Positions 43,966-55,302 of a DNA stretch of 64,000 nt are shown here, piece by piece (the first letter of the stretch is position 1; each line of letters begins with the position of its first letter). This stretch comes from Xanthomonas fragariae (lineage in GTDB: Bacteria > Pseudomonadota > Gammaproteobacteria > Xanthomonadales > Xanthomonadaceae). The stretch spans positions 1,798,001 to 1,862,000 of the forward strand of contig NZ_CP071955.1 in the NCBI RefSeq assembly GCF_017603965.1. Reading direction: 5' to 3'. Below the pieces are notes generated by a model. It was given only the letters and a program-made list of their open reading frames with translations. It was not told the origin of the DNA and made no database searches. A program made the position numbers and the translations under genes.

Positions 43966-45171
43966 TCAGCGGATCAGGTCGAACAACGACAACGACTGCA
44001 TCTGCTGAAAAATCGTTTGAGCGGCCTGCAACGAGGCCTTTTCGAGTTGGTACTGCCCAATCGCCGAGGCATAGTCCAGATCGCGGATAGACGACAAGGT
44101 GGTCTTGAGCGTGACTTCGTTGGATTCGAGCAGCGCATTGACGTTGTCGATGGCCGATAATTGCGCACCGCCCGAGGCGCGCGCATCGATCACCTTCGAC
44201 GAGGCCTGCGCAATGTCGCGCATCGAGGTCTGCAGCGTGTTGATCATCGCCGCCTTCTGCGGCAGGGTCACCGTGTCGGCGTTGAGCGCGCCGACCAGAT
44301 CGTCGATGGTGGAGAACACGTCCTTGGTGGCGGAAGCACCGATCTGGAAACTGTCGCCCGCCGCAGGTGCGCCGCTGATGCGCATACGCAAGCCGGCCGC
44401 GTTGATGTCTTCGCCATCTTTGTAAGTGCCGGTGCTGACTACCGCATTGGCACTGTCGCGCACCTCGTAGGTGTTGGCGGCGGTGAACTGCACACTGTAG
44501 CTGCTGCCATTCCAGCTGCCGGTACTGGCATCGCGGCTGAAATCCAGCAGCAGCCCGGTGCCGGTATTGGCGCCATTTGCGAGCGCGTCCACGTTGCCGT
44601 CGCCGGTACGGATGCGCATGAAGATTTCGCTGCCGGGCAGGGTGTCGCTGACAAACGTATCCGGCGCCACTTCAACCTGCTTCTGGGTCTGGTCGCCGTT
44701 GTAGGTGACCCCGCCATTGCTCTTGACGAAGGGCGCGCTGCCGTCGGCGGCGCCGCCAAACAGGTAGCGCCCGGTGCCGTCTGTACTGTTGGCCAGGCTC
44801 ACCATGCTGTCGCGTAGTGCGGTCAGTTCCGAGGCGATCGCCTTGCGGTCGCTGGGCGCGAGCGCCGAGCTGTTGGCCTGGATCGTCAATTCGTTGACGC
44901 GCGTCATGGCGTCGCCGGCCTGCGCCAACACGGTTTCCTGCAGGCCGAGCCGGTTCTTTACGTTGTTGGCATTTTCGCCAAACTGGGTGATCGCAGCCAG
45001 GGCGCGATCCAGACCGAGAGCGGTGCCGGCGGCGACCGGGTCGTCCTTGGCGGTTACCAGGCGCTGCCCGCTGGCGAGCTGGGCTTCGAGTTGGTTCAGC
45101 CGCGACTGCTTGGCCGTCATCGACGACACCGACTGGCTGTACATCATGCTGGTGGAGATACGGTCGTTCAT
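43966..45171 (-). CDS. flgL: FlgL, hook-filament junction protein
   Basis: 401 residues. N-terminus MNDRISTSMMYSQSVSSMTA and QLASGQRLVTAKDDPVAAGT are diagnostic of FlgL; the C-terminus ends YQLEKASLQAAQTIFQQMQS LSLFDLIR. Joins FlgK to the filament. Start overlaps the flgK stop. Last gene of the flgGHIJKL run. Confidence 0.96.
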   Translation of the reverse strand: MNDRISTSMMYSQSVSSMTAKQSRLNQLEAQLASGQRLVTAKDDPVAAGTALGLDRALAAITQFGENANNVKNRLGLQETVLAQAGDAMTRVNELTIQANSSALAPSDRKAIASELTALRDSMVSLANSTDGTGRYLFGGAADGSAPFVKSNGGVTYNGDQTQKQVEVAPDTFVSDTLPGSEIFMRIRTGDGNVDALANGANTGTGLLLDFSRDASTGSWNGSSYSVQFTAANTYEVRDSANAVVSTGTYKDGEDINAAGLRMRISGAPAAGDSFQIGASATKDVFSTIDDLVGALNADTVTLPQKAAMINTLQTSMRDIAQASSKVIDARASGGAQLSAIDNVNALLESNEVTLKTTLSSIRDLDYASAIGQYQLEKASLQAAQTIFQQMQSLSLFDLIR

Positions 45172-47045
45172 CAGCGTACGGCGCCCAGGATGGCTTGGAA
45201 GATGGTGTCGGCGGTGGAAATCATCTGTGCGGCGGCTTGATAGGCCTGCTGCAGTTTCAGCATGTTGGCGGCTTCCTCATCGAGGTTGACGCCGGAAATC
45301 GAATCGCGGCTGGCCTGCGCCTGGTCGTTGATGACCTTTTGCGCATCGGCCGAATAATTGGCCGCACGCGCGGCCGAGCCGACCGAGGTGGTCAGGCCCG
45401 ACAACGCGCCGTTAAGCGTGACGGTGCCGCCGTTGAGCGCCTTGGCGTCTTCGACCTTGGCCAGTAACTTGGCGTTGCCGTTGTCGCTGGAGCCGGCACC
45501 CATCGGGCCGACGCCAAAGGTGTCGCCGGCCTTGGGCGCGCCATCCAGCGCAAAGCTCCAGCCGTTGGCGCTGATGGTCTGGCCGGCGGTGTAAGCAAAC
45601 GGGCCGGTGCCATCGATGGTGTATTGGTTGGCGTCGATGAACTCCACCGACGAGGGCGTCAGCAGCGCGGGATTTTGCGCATTGGTCACTTTGACGTCGC
45701 TGATCTTGCCGGTGCCCAGGTTGGCGACCGTGGCGGTGGCCTTGACCGGGGTGGCGGCGGCGATGCGCGAGGGGTCGGTGATGGCCACCGACAAGGTACC
45801 AGCCAGCCCGGCGGTGGGCTGCAACAGGAACTTGTCGCCGCTGGCCGGGGTACCGCCAACCACCATGCTGACGCCGTTGAGCACCAGCGGATTGGCCGCA
45901 GTGCCGGTGCCGGTCATGGGCACGGCCGAACCGGTGCTGGCGTTGGTGGCTTTCCAGGCGGCGCCGTCGAAGCTGAGCGTGACGTTCTGGCCGTTCACTG
46001 CAGACATGTTGCTGAAACTTGCGCTCAGCGACGCGCTGCCGGTGTTGTTCGGGTTGGCGGCGGTGGTGGGCGAGTCGATATTGAAGAAGTTGCCGCCCAT
46101 CGCGCCATACAGGTCCATACCCTGGCTGTGACCTGCGTTGAAGGTGCTGGCCATGCCCACGGCAAGACGGCCGAGTTCGGCCTGGGTCGGTTCGAGCACG
46201 CTGGTGCGGAATTCCAGCAGGCCGCCGATCTGCCCGCCCAGCGAGTTGGCACTGAGGCTGACATTCTGGCCTTGGGTCTGCATCGCCACCTGCAGCTTGG
46301 TCGGCTGATACGGATCGGCGACGGTGGTCAGCTTGGATGAAGTGGTACCTACCACCAGCGCTTGGCCACCAGCGGTGAAAACATTCATGAAGCCGCCGTC
46401 CTGGATCACAGCGGTCCCACCGGTGTAGCCGACCAGTTTGGAGACCAGCGCATCGCGTTGATCGAGCAGGTCTGGCGCGGCGTTGTCGATATTGTTGCCG
46501 ATGGTGCCGTTGATCTTGGCGATCTGCTGCGTCAGGCGATTGACCTCGTCCACCGACCCGGTCAAGCCGCTGTTGACCTCATTGCTCAGGCTGTCCATTT
46601 GCCCGTTGAGCTGCTTGAAACGCGTGGCCAGGCTATTGCCGCTGTCGAGCATGCTCTGCCGCTCGGCGGTGGAAGAAGCATTGGACGAGACCGCACTTGT
46701 GGAGTCGAAGAAGTTCGACCACAGCCCTGCCACGCTGGTGGCGGTATTGGAGTACAGGCTGTCCACGCGATCGGACAACGACGACAACTGCTGCAGCCGC
46801 GACAGTTCGCCGCCGCTGTCGAGCAGACGCGAGATGGCCAGCTGGTCGGCCACGCGGCTCACGTCGGTGATCTTGGCGCCATTGCCCACGTACGCGTAGC
46901 CCATGTCGGTCGGCGTGCGCGTTGCGAATTCCACACGCTGGCGGCTGTAGCCTTCGGTATTGATGTTGGCGACGTTATGACTGACGGTCGACAACGCCCG
47001 TTGGAAGGCGATCAGCGCACTGGTCCCGGTGGACATGATGGACAT
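45171..47045 (-). CDS. flgK: FlgK, hook-associated protein 1
   Basis: 624 residues. N-terminus STGTSALIAFQRALSTVSHN and ANINTEGYSRQRVEFATRTP are the FlgK signature; C-terminus GVNLDEEAANMLKLQQAYQA AAQMISTADTIFQAILGAVR. Central D2/D3 regions are Ala/Thr-rich and variable. Connects hook to FlgL. Lies 11 bp after flgJ. Confidence 0.97.
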   Translation of the reverse strand: MSIMSTGTSALIAFQRALSTVSHNVANINTEGYSRQRVEFATRTPTDMGYAYVGNGAKITDVSRVADQLAISRLLDSGGELSRLQQLSSLSDRVDSLYSNTATSVAGLWSNFFDSTSAVSSNASSTAERQSMLDSGNSLATRFKQLNGQMDSLSNEVNSGLTGSVDEVNRLTQQIAKINGTIGNNIDNAAPDLLDQRDALVSKLVGYTGGTAVIQDGGFMNVFTAGGQALVVGTTSSKLTTVADPYQPTKLQVAMQTQGQNVSLSANSLGGQIGGLLEFRTSVLEPTQAELGRLAVGMASTFNAGHSQGMDLYGAMGGNFFNIDSPTTAANPNNTGSASLSASFSNMSAVNGQNVTLSFDGAAWKATNASTGSAVPMTGTGTAANPLVLNGVSMVVGGTPASGDKFLLQPTAGLAGTLSVAITDPSRIAAATPVKATATVANLGTGKISDVKVTNAQNPALLTPSSVEFIDANQYTIDGTGPFAYTAGQTISANGWSFALDGAPKAGDTFGVGPMGAGSSDNGNAKLLAKVEDAKALNGGTVTLNGALSGLTTSVGSAARAANYSADAQKVINDQAQASRDSISGVNLDEEAANMLKLQQAYQAAAQMISTADTIFQAILGAVR

Positions 47046-47056
47046 GGGCGTTTACC

Positions 47057-48241
47057 TCAACGACGGGTGGTGCCAAGCCCGGCAGGCTCGGCGTTGCTGG
47101 CATAGCGGTTGGACAGGTCCGCCGCTGCGTTGCCAATTGCGGCGACCGCACGGTCGATGGTCGGACCGTTGGCGATCGCCGCGATCTTGGCTGCGTAGCC
47201 CGGATCGGTGGCGTACCCGGCCTGTTGCAAGCCGCGTGCAAAACCCTTGATATCGGTTCCGGCCTGCAGTGCGGGCTGGTAGCGACTGTTGTTCTTCAGC
47301 AGCCGCACGTAGTCGGCAAAGCTCTCTTCGGCCGAGCCGTAAGCGCGGAAATCTGCGGTTTCGGTGACTTTGACGCCATTGACGTATTCGTGGGTGCCGG
47401 TGGTGACCTTGTCGCCACTCCAGCCAGTGGCCTTGATGCCGAACAGGTTGTTGGAATCGCCGCCATTACCGATGCCACGCCGGCCCCAGCCGGTTTCCAG
47501 CGCGGCCTGTGCCACCAGCGCTCGCGGATCCACGCCCAGTTCGCGCGCAGCTTTCTGCGCATGCGTCCAGATCTTGGCGACGAAGCCTTCCGGAGTGCGC
47601 TCGCCCAGACTGGCGGCAGCACTGCTGGCGGCGCTCGCATTGACCGCGGCATTGGCATCGGCGACATCGCTGACAGCCACATCGCTCCAGCGGTCGTTGG
47701 CCGCCGGCCAGCTCAGCGCGGCCGTATCGTCGCTGCCGGAGTCGCTGCCGCCGGTACGCCCGGCGATCAGATCCAGCACCTGGCTCACGCCGATGCCGAT
47801 GCCGCTCAGGCTACCTGCACTGGTTCCGCTACCCGTGCCGGTGCTGGCAACGATGCCGGTTGCCGCGCCATCGCGGGCGGGCAGCGGCAAGGAGGCATCG
47901 CGCCTGCCGGCCACCAGCGAATAGGCCTTGGCGGCATCGGCGGTGCTCAGCGATGTGTTCAACGCCGGGCCGCCGGTATCGCCGCTCAGCTGCTTGGAGA
48001 TCATCGCCGACAGGCCCAGACCCTTGCCTTCGGTCAATGCCTTGGCCATCTGCTGGTCGTACATCTCGCGGAACATCTGGTTTTCGCCAGGAAACATCGG
48101 GTCCCCGGAGCTCGCATCGCGCATGCTCTTGACCAGCATCTGAGCGAACTGTCCTTCGAGCTGACGTGACACCTTGTCGATCTTTGCGGGATCGGCCTTG
48201 GTGCTCGGATTGAGATCAATGGGCGAGGCTGCGATACGCAT
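47057..48241 (-). CDS. flgJ: FlgJ, rod-cap and peptidoglycan hydrolase
   Basis: 394 residues, the two-domain form. The N-terminal rod-binding part has LEGQFAQMLVKSMRDASSGD and MFREMYDQQMAKALTEGKGL; the C-terminal glucosaminidase domain has PRALVAQAALETGWGRRG, GGDSNNLFGIKATGW and FADYVRLLKNNSRYQPALQA. The linker (residues ~130-220) is Ser/Ala/Gly-rich. Caps the growing rod and opens the cell wall for it. Confidence 0.96.
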   Translation of the reverse strand: MRIAASPIDLNPSTKADPAKIDKVSRQLEGQFAQMLVKSMRDASSGDPMFPGENQMFREMYDQQMAKALTEGKGLGLSAMISKQLSGDTGGPALNTSLSTADAAKAYSLVAGRRDASLPLPARDGAATGIVASTGTGSGTSAGSLSGIGIGVSQVLDLIAGRTGGSDSGSDDTAALSWPAANDRWSDVAVSDVADANAAVNASAASSAAASLGERTPEGFVAKIWTHAQKAARELGVDPRALVAQAALETGWGRRGIGNGGDSNNLFGIKATGWSGDKVTTGTHEYVNGVKVTETADFRAYGSAEESFADYVRLLKNNSRYQPALQAGTDIKGFARGLQQAGYATDPGYAAKIAAIANGPTIDRAVAAIGNAAADLSNRYASNAEPAGLGTTRR

Positions 48242-48242
48242 G

Positions 48243-50064
<1,822 letters not shown>

Positions 50065-50102
50065 GGCGTGGATTCCTGAGAGGGCAGCGACCGGCGAGCC
50101 GA

Positions 50103-50888
50103 TCAGACGTTGTTGTTCAAGTAACCGAGCATCGAGTCGGTGGTGGAGATCGCCTTGGCATTCATTTCGTAGGCGCGCTGCGTCTCGATCATGCTCACCA
50201 GCTCTTCCACCGTATTGACGTTGCTGCCTTCCAGCGCGCCCTGCACGGTACTGCCCAGACCATTGAGGCCAGGGGTGCCGTTCTGCGCGGGGCCGGAAGC
50301 GGTGGTTTCGACGAACAGGTTTTCGCCCTTGGATTGCAGGCCCGAGGGATTGATGAAGTCGGTCAGCGTCAACGCACCGATTTCCTGCGCGGCGGCCTGG
50401 CCGGCCAGCGTTACGCTAATGGTGCCGTCGTTGCCGATGGTCAGCGACTGCGCACCTTCCGGCACCTGGATGCCTGGCTGCAGCGGGTAGCCGCTGTTGG
50501 TGACCAGCTCGCCCTGCGCATTGATCTGGAACGTGCCGTCGCGGGTGTAGGCGGAGGTGCCGTCGGGCATCTGCACTTCGAAGAAACCGCGACCGTTGAC
50601 CATCACGTCGAGCGCGCGGCCGGTCTGCTGCTGGCTGCCTTGGTCGAAGCCCTTGAAGGTGGACACCACGCGCACGCCGGTACCCAGTTGCAAGCCGGTC
50701 GGCAGTTGCGTCTGCGCCGAGGTCGAACCGCCGGGCGCACGCACTTGTTGATACAACAGGTCTTCGAACGCAGCACGATCGCGCTTGAAGCCGGTGGTAT
50801 TGGTATTGGCCAGGTTGTTGGAAATGACCGACATGCGCGTCTGCTGCGCATCCAGTCCGGTTTTGGCGACCCACAAAGCCTGATTCAT
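50103..50888 (-). CDS. flgG: FlgG, distal rod protein
   Basis: 261 residues from ATG 50886-50888; a longer in-frame extension upstream crosses the promoter and is rejected. N-terminus MNQALWVAKTGLDAQQTRMS and NNLANTNTTGFKRDRAAFED; C-terminus VNTVEELVSMIETQRAYEMN AKAISTTDSMLGYLNNNV. First gene of flgGHIJKL with a sigma-54-like promoter. Confidence 0.97.
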   Translation of the reverse strand: MNQALWVAKTGLDAQQTRMSVISNNLANTNTTGFKRDRAAFEDLLYQQVRAPGGSTSAQTQLPTGLQLGTGVRVVSTFKGFDQGSQQQTGRALDVMVNGRGFFEVQMPDGTSAYTRDGTFQINAQGELVTNSGYPLQPGIQVPEGAQSLTIGNDGTISVTLAGQAAAQEIGALTLTDFINPSGLQSKGENLFVETTASGPAQNGTPGLNGLGSTVQGALEGSNVNTVEELVSMIETQRAYEMNAKAISTTDSMLGYLNNNV

Positions 50889-50940
50889 GACCCGATTCCT
50901 CGTTAGACCCGGGAATATGTTCCGGGCACGGCTGGGTATA

Positions 50941-50957
50941 TGCACGTGCTGTGCCAA
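50941..50957 (-). promoter_or_regulatory. Sigma-54-type promoter of flgG operon
   Basis: Minus strand TTGGCACAGCACGTGCA: -24 half TGGCAC, GG-N10-GC spacing, GTGC -12 half as at flhF. It lies in the 475-bp gap between flgF and flgG (50889-51363); the rest of that gap shows no gene. Confidence 0.65.
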
Positions 50958-51363
50958 AGCTGCGACGGATTTTTGCCGCCCGTGCTTTGGATCAAGCGCA
51001 ACGGTGTGTGTTGGCCATGCAGACAGCGTGGCGAGCGCCATGCGGACAGCTTCGCGTGCATGTGGAAGCATGCGATTCTGGTCGATGCAGGCATTGGCCA
51101 CGACCGGTAAGGGTAAGTACCGCGATTGTCCCTGCAGACTCGACCGCCGGCTTCGCGCAAGCGAAAAGGCACGCTTGCTTGCTTCAGTGGCGGGCGTGTG
51201 TAACGTGTTTCGGGCCGCGCGGCGGCATCGCAACGATGCAATCGGCGGGGAAATCCAAAAACCGAATTGCAAATACGCGACAGGCGCGCGGCATCGTCTG
51301 CAGCGCTATCCCCTATTTGCTATGCCGGAACCGCTAACCGCGCAGGAGCCAGCTTGGTCGTTG

Positions 51364-52119
51364 TTAGCCACTGACACGCAACAGCGAATTGGCCGACTGC
51401 GCGTTGTCGTCGCCGTTCTTGATGATCTTGACCTGCATTTCGAATTGCCGCTGCAGCTGGATCATCTCCACCAGAGCGCCAGCGGCATCCACGTTGCTGC
51501 CCTCCAGCATGCCGCTGTTGATGGTCTTGCCGGTGGCGATCTGAAACGCCTGCGCCGGGTCGGTGCTGCTATTGCGCATCAACCCGTCCGGGCGCCGCGT
51601 CAAACGGTCGGCGGGGGCATCCACCACCTTCATCTTGCCGACGATGGCCATGGTCTGCGGGCCTTCGCCCTGCGGGATGATCGAGATACTACCGTCGCTG
51701 CCGATCTCCATCGCCTGGTGCGGCGGGATCGTCATCGGGTTGCCGCCTTCATCCAGCACCGCGTGGCCATTGGCGGTGACCAGCTGGCCATTGGCGGTCA
51801 GCGCCAGCTCGCCGTTGCGGGTGTAGGCCTCGCTGCCATCGGGCGACTGTACAGATAACCAACGGTCCTGCTGCAGCGACACGTCCAGCGGGTTGCCGGT
51901 CACCTTCTGATGGCCTTGGCTGCGATCGAAACCCTGGTCCACATGCAGCGCATCGATCCGCGACGGATACCCCTTGCCCTGGATCTTGAACGCTTCGGTG
52001 TTGGCCAGCGCAGCCTTGAACCCCACCGTATCGACGTTGGCGAGATTGTGCGACACGGTACCCTGCGCCTGCAGGGAGGCGCGGGCGCCGGTCATCGCGA
52101 CGTAGAGAGCTTTGTCCAT
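51364..52119 (-). CDS. flgF: FlgF, proximal rod protein
   Basis: 251 residues. N-terminus MDKALYVAMTGARASLQAQG and HNLANVDTVGFKAALANTEA; C-terminus EGSNVDAAGALVEMIQLQRQ. The start codon is the only ATG placed before the conserved N-terminal helix. Last gene of the flgBCDEF run; separated from flgE by 144 bp. Confidence 0.96.
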   Translation of the reverse strand: MDKALYVAMTGARASLQAQGTVSHNLANVDTVGFKAALANTEAFKIQGKGYPSRIDALHVDQGFDRSQGHQKVTGNPLDVSLQQDRWLSVQSPDGSEAYTRNGELALTANGQLVTANGHAVLDEGGNPMTIPPHQAMEIGSDGSISIIPQGEGPQTMAIVGKMKVVDAPADRLTRRPDGLMRNSSTDPAQAFQIATGKTINSGMLEGSNVDAAGALVEMIQLQRQFEMQVKIIKNGDDNAQSANSLLRVSG

Positions 52120-52263
52120 TAGGCACCAGAATTGGGAAGTCGGGATTGGGGAGTCTTAAAAGCGTGATTGCCGTGAGCGGAGAGAGCAGCGGCAGGGCCG
52201 TTATCCGATTGACGGAGTACCGGCTCTTGCCAATCCCTAATTCCGAATCACCAATCCCGGTTC

Positions 52264-53487
52264 TTAACGAATATTGATGATCGTCTGGGTGACCTGGTCC
52301 TGGGTCGAGATCATCTGCGAGTTGGCCTGGAAGTTGCGCTGGGCCACGATCATGTTCACCAACTGCTCGGTCAGATCTACCGTGGACGCTTCCAGCGAGC
52401 CGGATTCGATCTGGCCCAGGTCCGAGGTGTCCGGTGCGCCGGTGCGGGCGGCGCCGGAAGTGTAGCTTTCGGCCCACATATTGTTGCCCTGCGACTGCAG
52501 ACCCTGCGGGTTGACGAAGCTGCTCAGTGCGACCTGGCCCAGCGGCTTGTCGGCGCCGTTGGAGTAGCGCGCGAACACCACGCCGCTGGTGTCGATGCTG
52601 ATCTCGTTGAGCTTGCCGCTGGCGTAGCCGTCCTGGCGGGTGTCGCGCAGTGCGAAGGCTTCGCCGTACTGGGTCGAGCCGCTGACATTGAGCTGCATGT
52701 TCAGCACGCCGGCACCGGTGCTGGGGGTGAACGGGTCCATCGCGATGATGCCGTTGGCCGGGGTGGTCAGCGAACCGGTATCGGAGAACTGCAGCGTGGT
52801 CGGCGCACCGACCGCAGTACCGTCAACGTAGTTGTGCACCTGCCACTCGTTCGGGTTGGCGGTTTTGACGAAGTAGGAGGTCTGCACGTGGCTGACCCCC
52901 AGCGAATCGTAGACGTTGATGCCGCCGGTGGAATGGCTGTAGCTCTTGTCGTCGGCCGGGTCGAATGGGCTCACTGTCGGAGCGGTGGCATTACCGGGCA
53001 AGGTAAAGGCCAGGTTGACCGTGGAGGTCGACTTGGGCGGGCTGTCGGTGGTCAGCAACTGCAGGTCCGACAGGCGGCCGACGTCGAAACCGTTACCGCT
53101 CGTGTTGGGCGCGAACACCTGCAGGCGGGCGCCCTCCGGGTTGATCACATAGCCGTTGGCGTCGGTCTGGAAGTTGCCGGCGCGGGTGTACATTTTGGCG
53201 CCGTTGGACGTTACGGTGAAGAAGCCTTCGCCGGAAACCGCTAGATCCAAGCTGCGTCCGGTCGGGTCGATATTGCCCTGCGAGAACTGCTGCGCCACGT
53301 TGCTGACGCGCACGCCCGAACCCACCGCATTGCGCGACAGTCCGTAGCTGGTGCTCTGGAACATGTCGGCAAACTCGGCGCGCGATTCCTTGAAGCCGGT
53401 GGTGTTGACGTTGGCGATGTTGTTGGAGGTTACGTTCAGATCGGCATTGGCTGCGTTGATGCCGGACAACGAGGTATTGAAAGCCAT
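52264..53487 (-). CDS. flgE: FlgE, flagellar hook protein
   Basis: 407 residues. N-terminus MAFNTSLSGINAANADLNVT and NNIANVNTTGFKESRAEFAD; C-terminus LEASTVDLTEQLVNMIVAQR NFQANSQMISTQDQVTQTII. The middle holds the variable hook domains (VQTSYFVKTANPNEWQVHNY). The 144-bp gap after it contains degenerate GGGATTGGGG-type repeats facing each other. Confidence 0.97.
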   Translation of the reverse strand: MAFNTSLSGINAANADLNVTSNNIANVNTTGFKESRAEFADMFQSTSYGLSRNAVGSGVRVSNVAQQFSQGNIDPTGRSLDLAVSGEGFFTVTSNGAKMYTRAGNFQTDANGYVINPEGARLQVFAPNTSGNGFDVGRLSDLQLLTTDSPPKSTSTVNLAFTLPGNATAPTVSPFDPADDKSYSHSTGGINVYDSLGVSHVQTSYFVKTANPNEWQVHNYVDGTAVGAPTTLQFSDTGSLTTPANGIIAMDPFTPSTGAGVLNMQLNVSGSTQYGEAFALRDTRQDGYASGKLNEISIDTSGVVFARYSNGADKPLGQVALSSFVNPQGLQSQGNNMWAESYTSGAARTGAPDTSDLGQIESGSLEASTVDLTEQLVNMIVAQRNFQANSQMISTQDQVTQTIINIR

Positions 53488-53518
53488 GGATGAGTTCCTT
53501 TAATTGTCGGTTGTCGGC

Positions 53519-54184
53519 TCAGCTGACGCGGAGCACGTTGGCGAGCGGGGAGGTGCCGAGCCCGGTCAGATTGAGATACAGGCCGTCCGAGCCGATCGTG
53601 ACGCTGTCCACCGGTGCATCGACGTAGGTGGACAACTTGCTCTTGGCACCGGCGGTGTCGGTTTGGGTGGCGGTGACGCCGTATTTGCCGGCCACCATGC
53701 GGTTGCCATTGGCATCGGTGCCATCCCAGGCAAACGCCACTTCACCGGCGGCGCTGGCGGGCACGCTGAGCTGTTTGACGAATGTGCCATTGGCGTCGGT
53801 GATTTCGAAGTTGACTGTGCCGGCCGAGGTCGCGGCGACCACGCCATTGGCCGAGCCAGCGGCATCGATGGCGACCTGCGCCGACGGCACCAACACGTTG
53901 TGCCCGACCAGCGAAGCGCCCTTCAGCACCTGATCGCTGTTCTGCGATGCGGAGAAACTGCCGAACTTGGTATTGAGGTCGCCAATGCCCTGGACGGTGG
54001 AGAACTGCGCCAACTGCCCTAGAAATGCGCTGTTTTCCATCGGTTTGAGCGGGTCCTGGTGCTGCAGCTGCTCGGTCATCAACTTGAGAAAGTCGGCCTG
54101 GCCGAGCGCATCTTCTTTCTTTGCAACGGTGCTGCTGGTGGTCAGCCCAAGGCTGGTGTAAAGGTCACTGCCGATTGTGCTCAT
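53519..54184 (-). CDS. flgD: FlgD, hook-capping scaffold protein
   Basis: 221 residues. N-terminal LGQADFLKLMTEQLQHQDPL KPMENSAFLGQLAQFSTVQG is the FlgD signature. The C-terminal tudor/Fn3-like part has VAFAWDGTDANGNRMVAGKY. Needed for hook polymerisation. Lies 31 bp before flgE. Confidence 0.96.
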   Translation of the reverse strand: MSTIGSDLYTSLGLTTSSTVAKKEDALGQADFLKLMTEQLQHQDPLKPMENSAFLGQLAQFSTVQGIGDLNTKFGSFSASQNSDQVLKGASLVGHNVLVPSAQVAIDAAGSANGVVAATSAGTVNFEITDANGTFVKQLSVPASAAGEVAFAWDGTDANGNRMVAGKYGVTATQTDTAGAKSKLSTYVDAPVDSVTIGSDGLYLNLTGLGTSPLANVLRVS

Positions 54185-54232
54185 CTGGAATGGTCCGTAA
54201 AGTTTAAGGGTCAGCTAATCAGCTAAAACAGG

Positions 54233-54640
54233 TCAGCGACCCATGGTCAGGGTCGCGAGCGCCAGTTCCTTGGCGGTATTGAGCATTTCCACGCCTGCCT
54301 GGTAATTGCGCGAGGCGGAAATCATGTTGACCATCTGCGCCACCGGGTCCACGTCGGGCGAGAACACGTAGCCATCGGCATCGGCCAGCGGATGGCCGGG
54401 CTCGTAGCGACGGATCGGTGGCGCGTTGGTGGTGGTGATCTCCTTGACGTTCACCGAGGTCAGGCTGGGGTCTTGACGGTTCTGCTGAGCCTGGAAGATC
54501 GGCTCGATCGGCTTATATGTCGCCTCTGCCGAACCCGCGACAGAATCCGCATTGGCCAGATTGGAGGCGATCGTGCTCAGGCGCACCGACTGCGCATGCA
54601 GCGCCGAGCCAGCCACATCGAAGATGGGAAGGTTGCTCAT
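54233..54640 (-). CDS. flgC: FlgC, proximal rod protein
   Basis: 135 residues. MSNLPIFDVAGSALHAQSVR, IASNLANADSVAGSAEATYK and a C-terminal QMVNMISASRNYQAGVEMLN match FlgC. Lies 3 bp after flgB. Confidence 0.96.
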   Translation of the reverse strand: MSNLPIFDVAGSALHAQSVRLSTIASNLANADSVAGSAEATYKPIEPIFQAQQNRQDPSLTSVNVKEITTTNAPPIRRYEPGHPLADADGYVFSPDVDPVAQMVNMISASRNYQAGVEMLNTAKELALATLTMGR

Positions 54641-54643
54641 GAT

Positions 54644-55045
54644 TTATTGGCCCGTGATCGCGGTGAGCATTGAACGCACCTTGGATTCGAGGAAGCTCAG
54701 CGACGCGCGGTATTCCAGCGCTGCGCGGCCGTAGGCAGCGCGTTCGGCGTCCGGATCGACGGTATTGCCGTCCAGACTGGGCTGGTCGGATTCGCGGCTG
54801 ATCTGGAAAGGGTTGAGCCCGGCACTGCCGCCGATTTCGTAATGCTTAGCGTCGGTAGTCTGCAGCAGTGTGCCGTCACGCACGCCTTCGGCCGACTTAA
54901 GCGCCGCTTCGAAATTCAGGTCCTTGGCCTTGTAACCAGGGGTGTCCACATTGCTCAGATTGCTGGCAATAAACTTCATGCGCTGCTCGCGCAGCGGCAA
55001 TGCATCGCCGTGGATGCCAAGGAAGGACGAGATGGGATTGGACAC
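54644..55045 (-). CDS. flgB: FlgB, proximal rod protein
   Basis: 133 residues from GTG 55043-55045 with GGGAGA upstream. REQRMKFIASNLSNVDTPGY KAKDLNFEAAL is the FlgB signature, and the C-terminus ends LEYRASLSFLESKVRSMLTA. First gene of flgBCDEF with a clear sigma-54 promoter 34-48 bp upstream. Confidence 0.96.
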   Translation of the reverse strand: MSNPISSFLGIHGDALPLREQRMKFIASNLSNVDTPGYKAKDLNFEAALKSAEGVRDGTLLQTTDAKHYEIGGSAGLNPFQISRESDQPSLDGNTVDPDAERAAYGRAALEYRASLSFLESKVRSMLTAITGQ

Positions 55046-55078
55046 GGTGCTCTCCCGCGAAGTGTTGCAAGGGAGAAA

Positions 55079-55093
55079 GCAATGTTTGTGCCA
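55079..55093 (-). promoter_or_regulatory. Sigma-54 promoter of flgB operon
   Basis: Minus strand TGGCACAAACATTGC: strong -24 half, exact 10-base spacing and TTGC. The ~200 bp from here to the IS at 55303 hold nothing else I recognise. The IS lies upstream of, and does not cut, this promoter. Confidence 0.8.
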
Positions 55094-55302
55094 GATCCGG
55101 GGTGTTGTGGTCCCACTGAGCGGGTAGGACGCTTTGAGCCGATGATAATAAGTGGTAGCTGGGCCGTCAGAGAATCGCCATAGGCGGCTGCCGCTAGCGT
55201 GAAGGTAGGCAGCTTGCCGGGTAATCCGGCATTATCTGGCTAGGGTGGGATATGTGTACTCATAACCCACCCCGATTCTTTTATTAAACGCGCGTGTATT
55301 AA

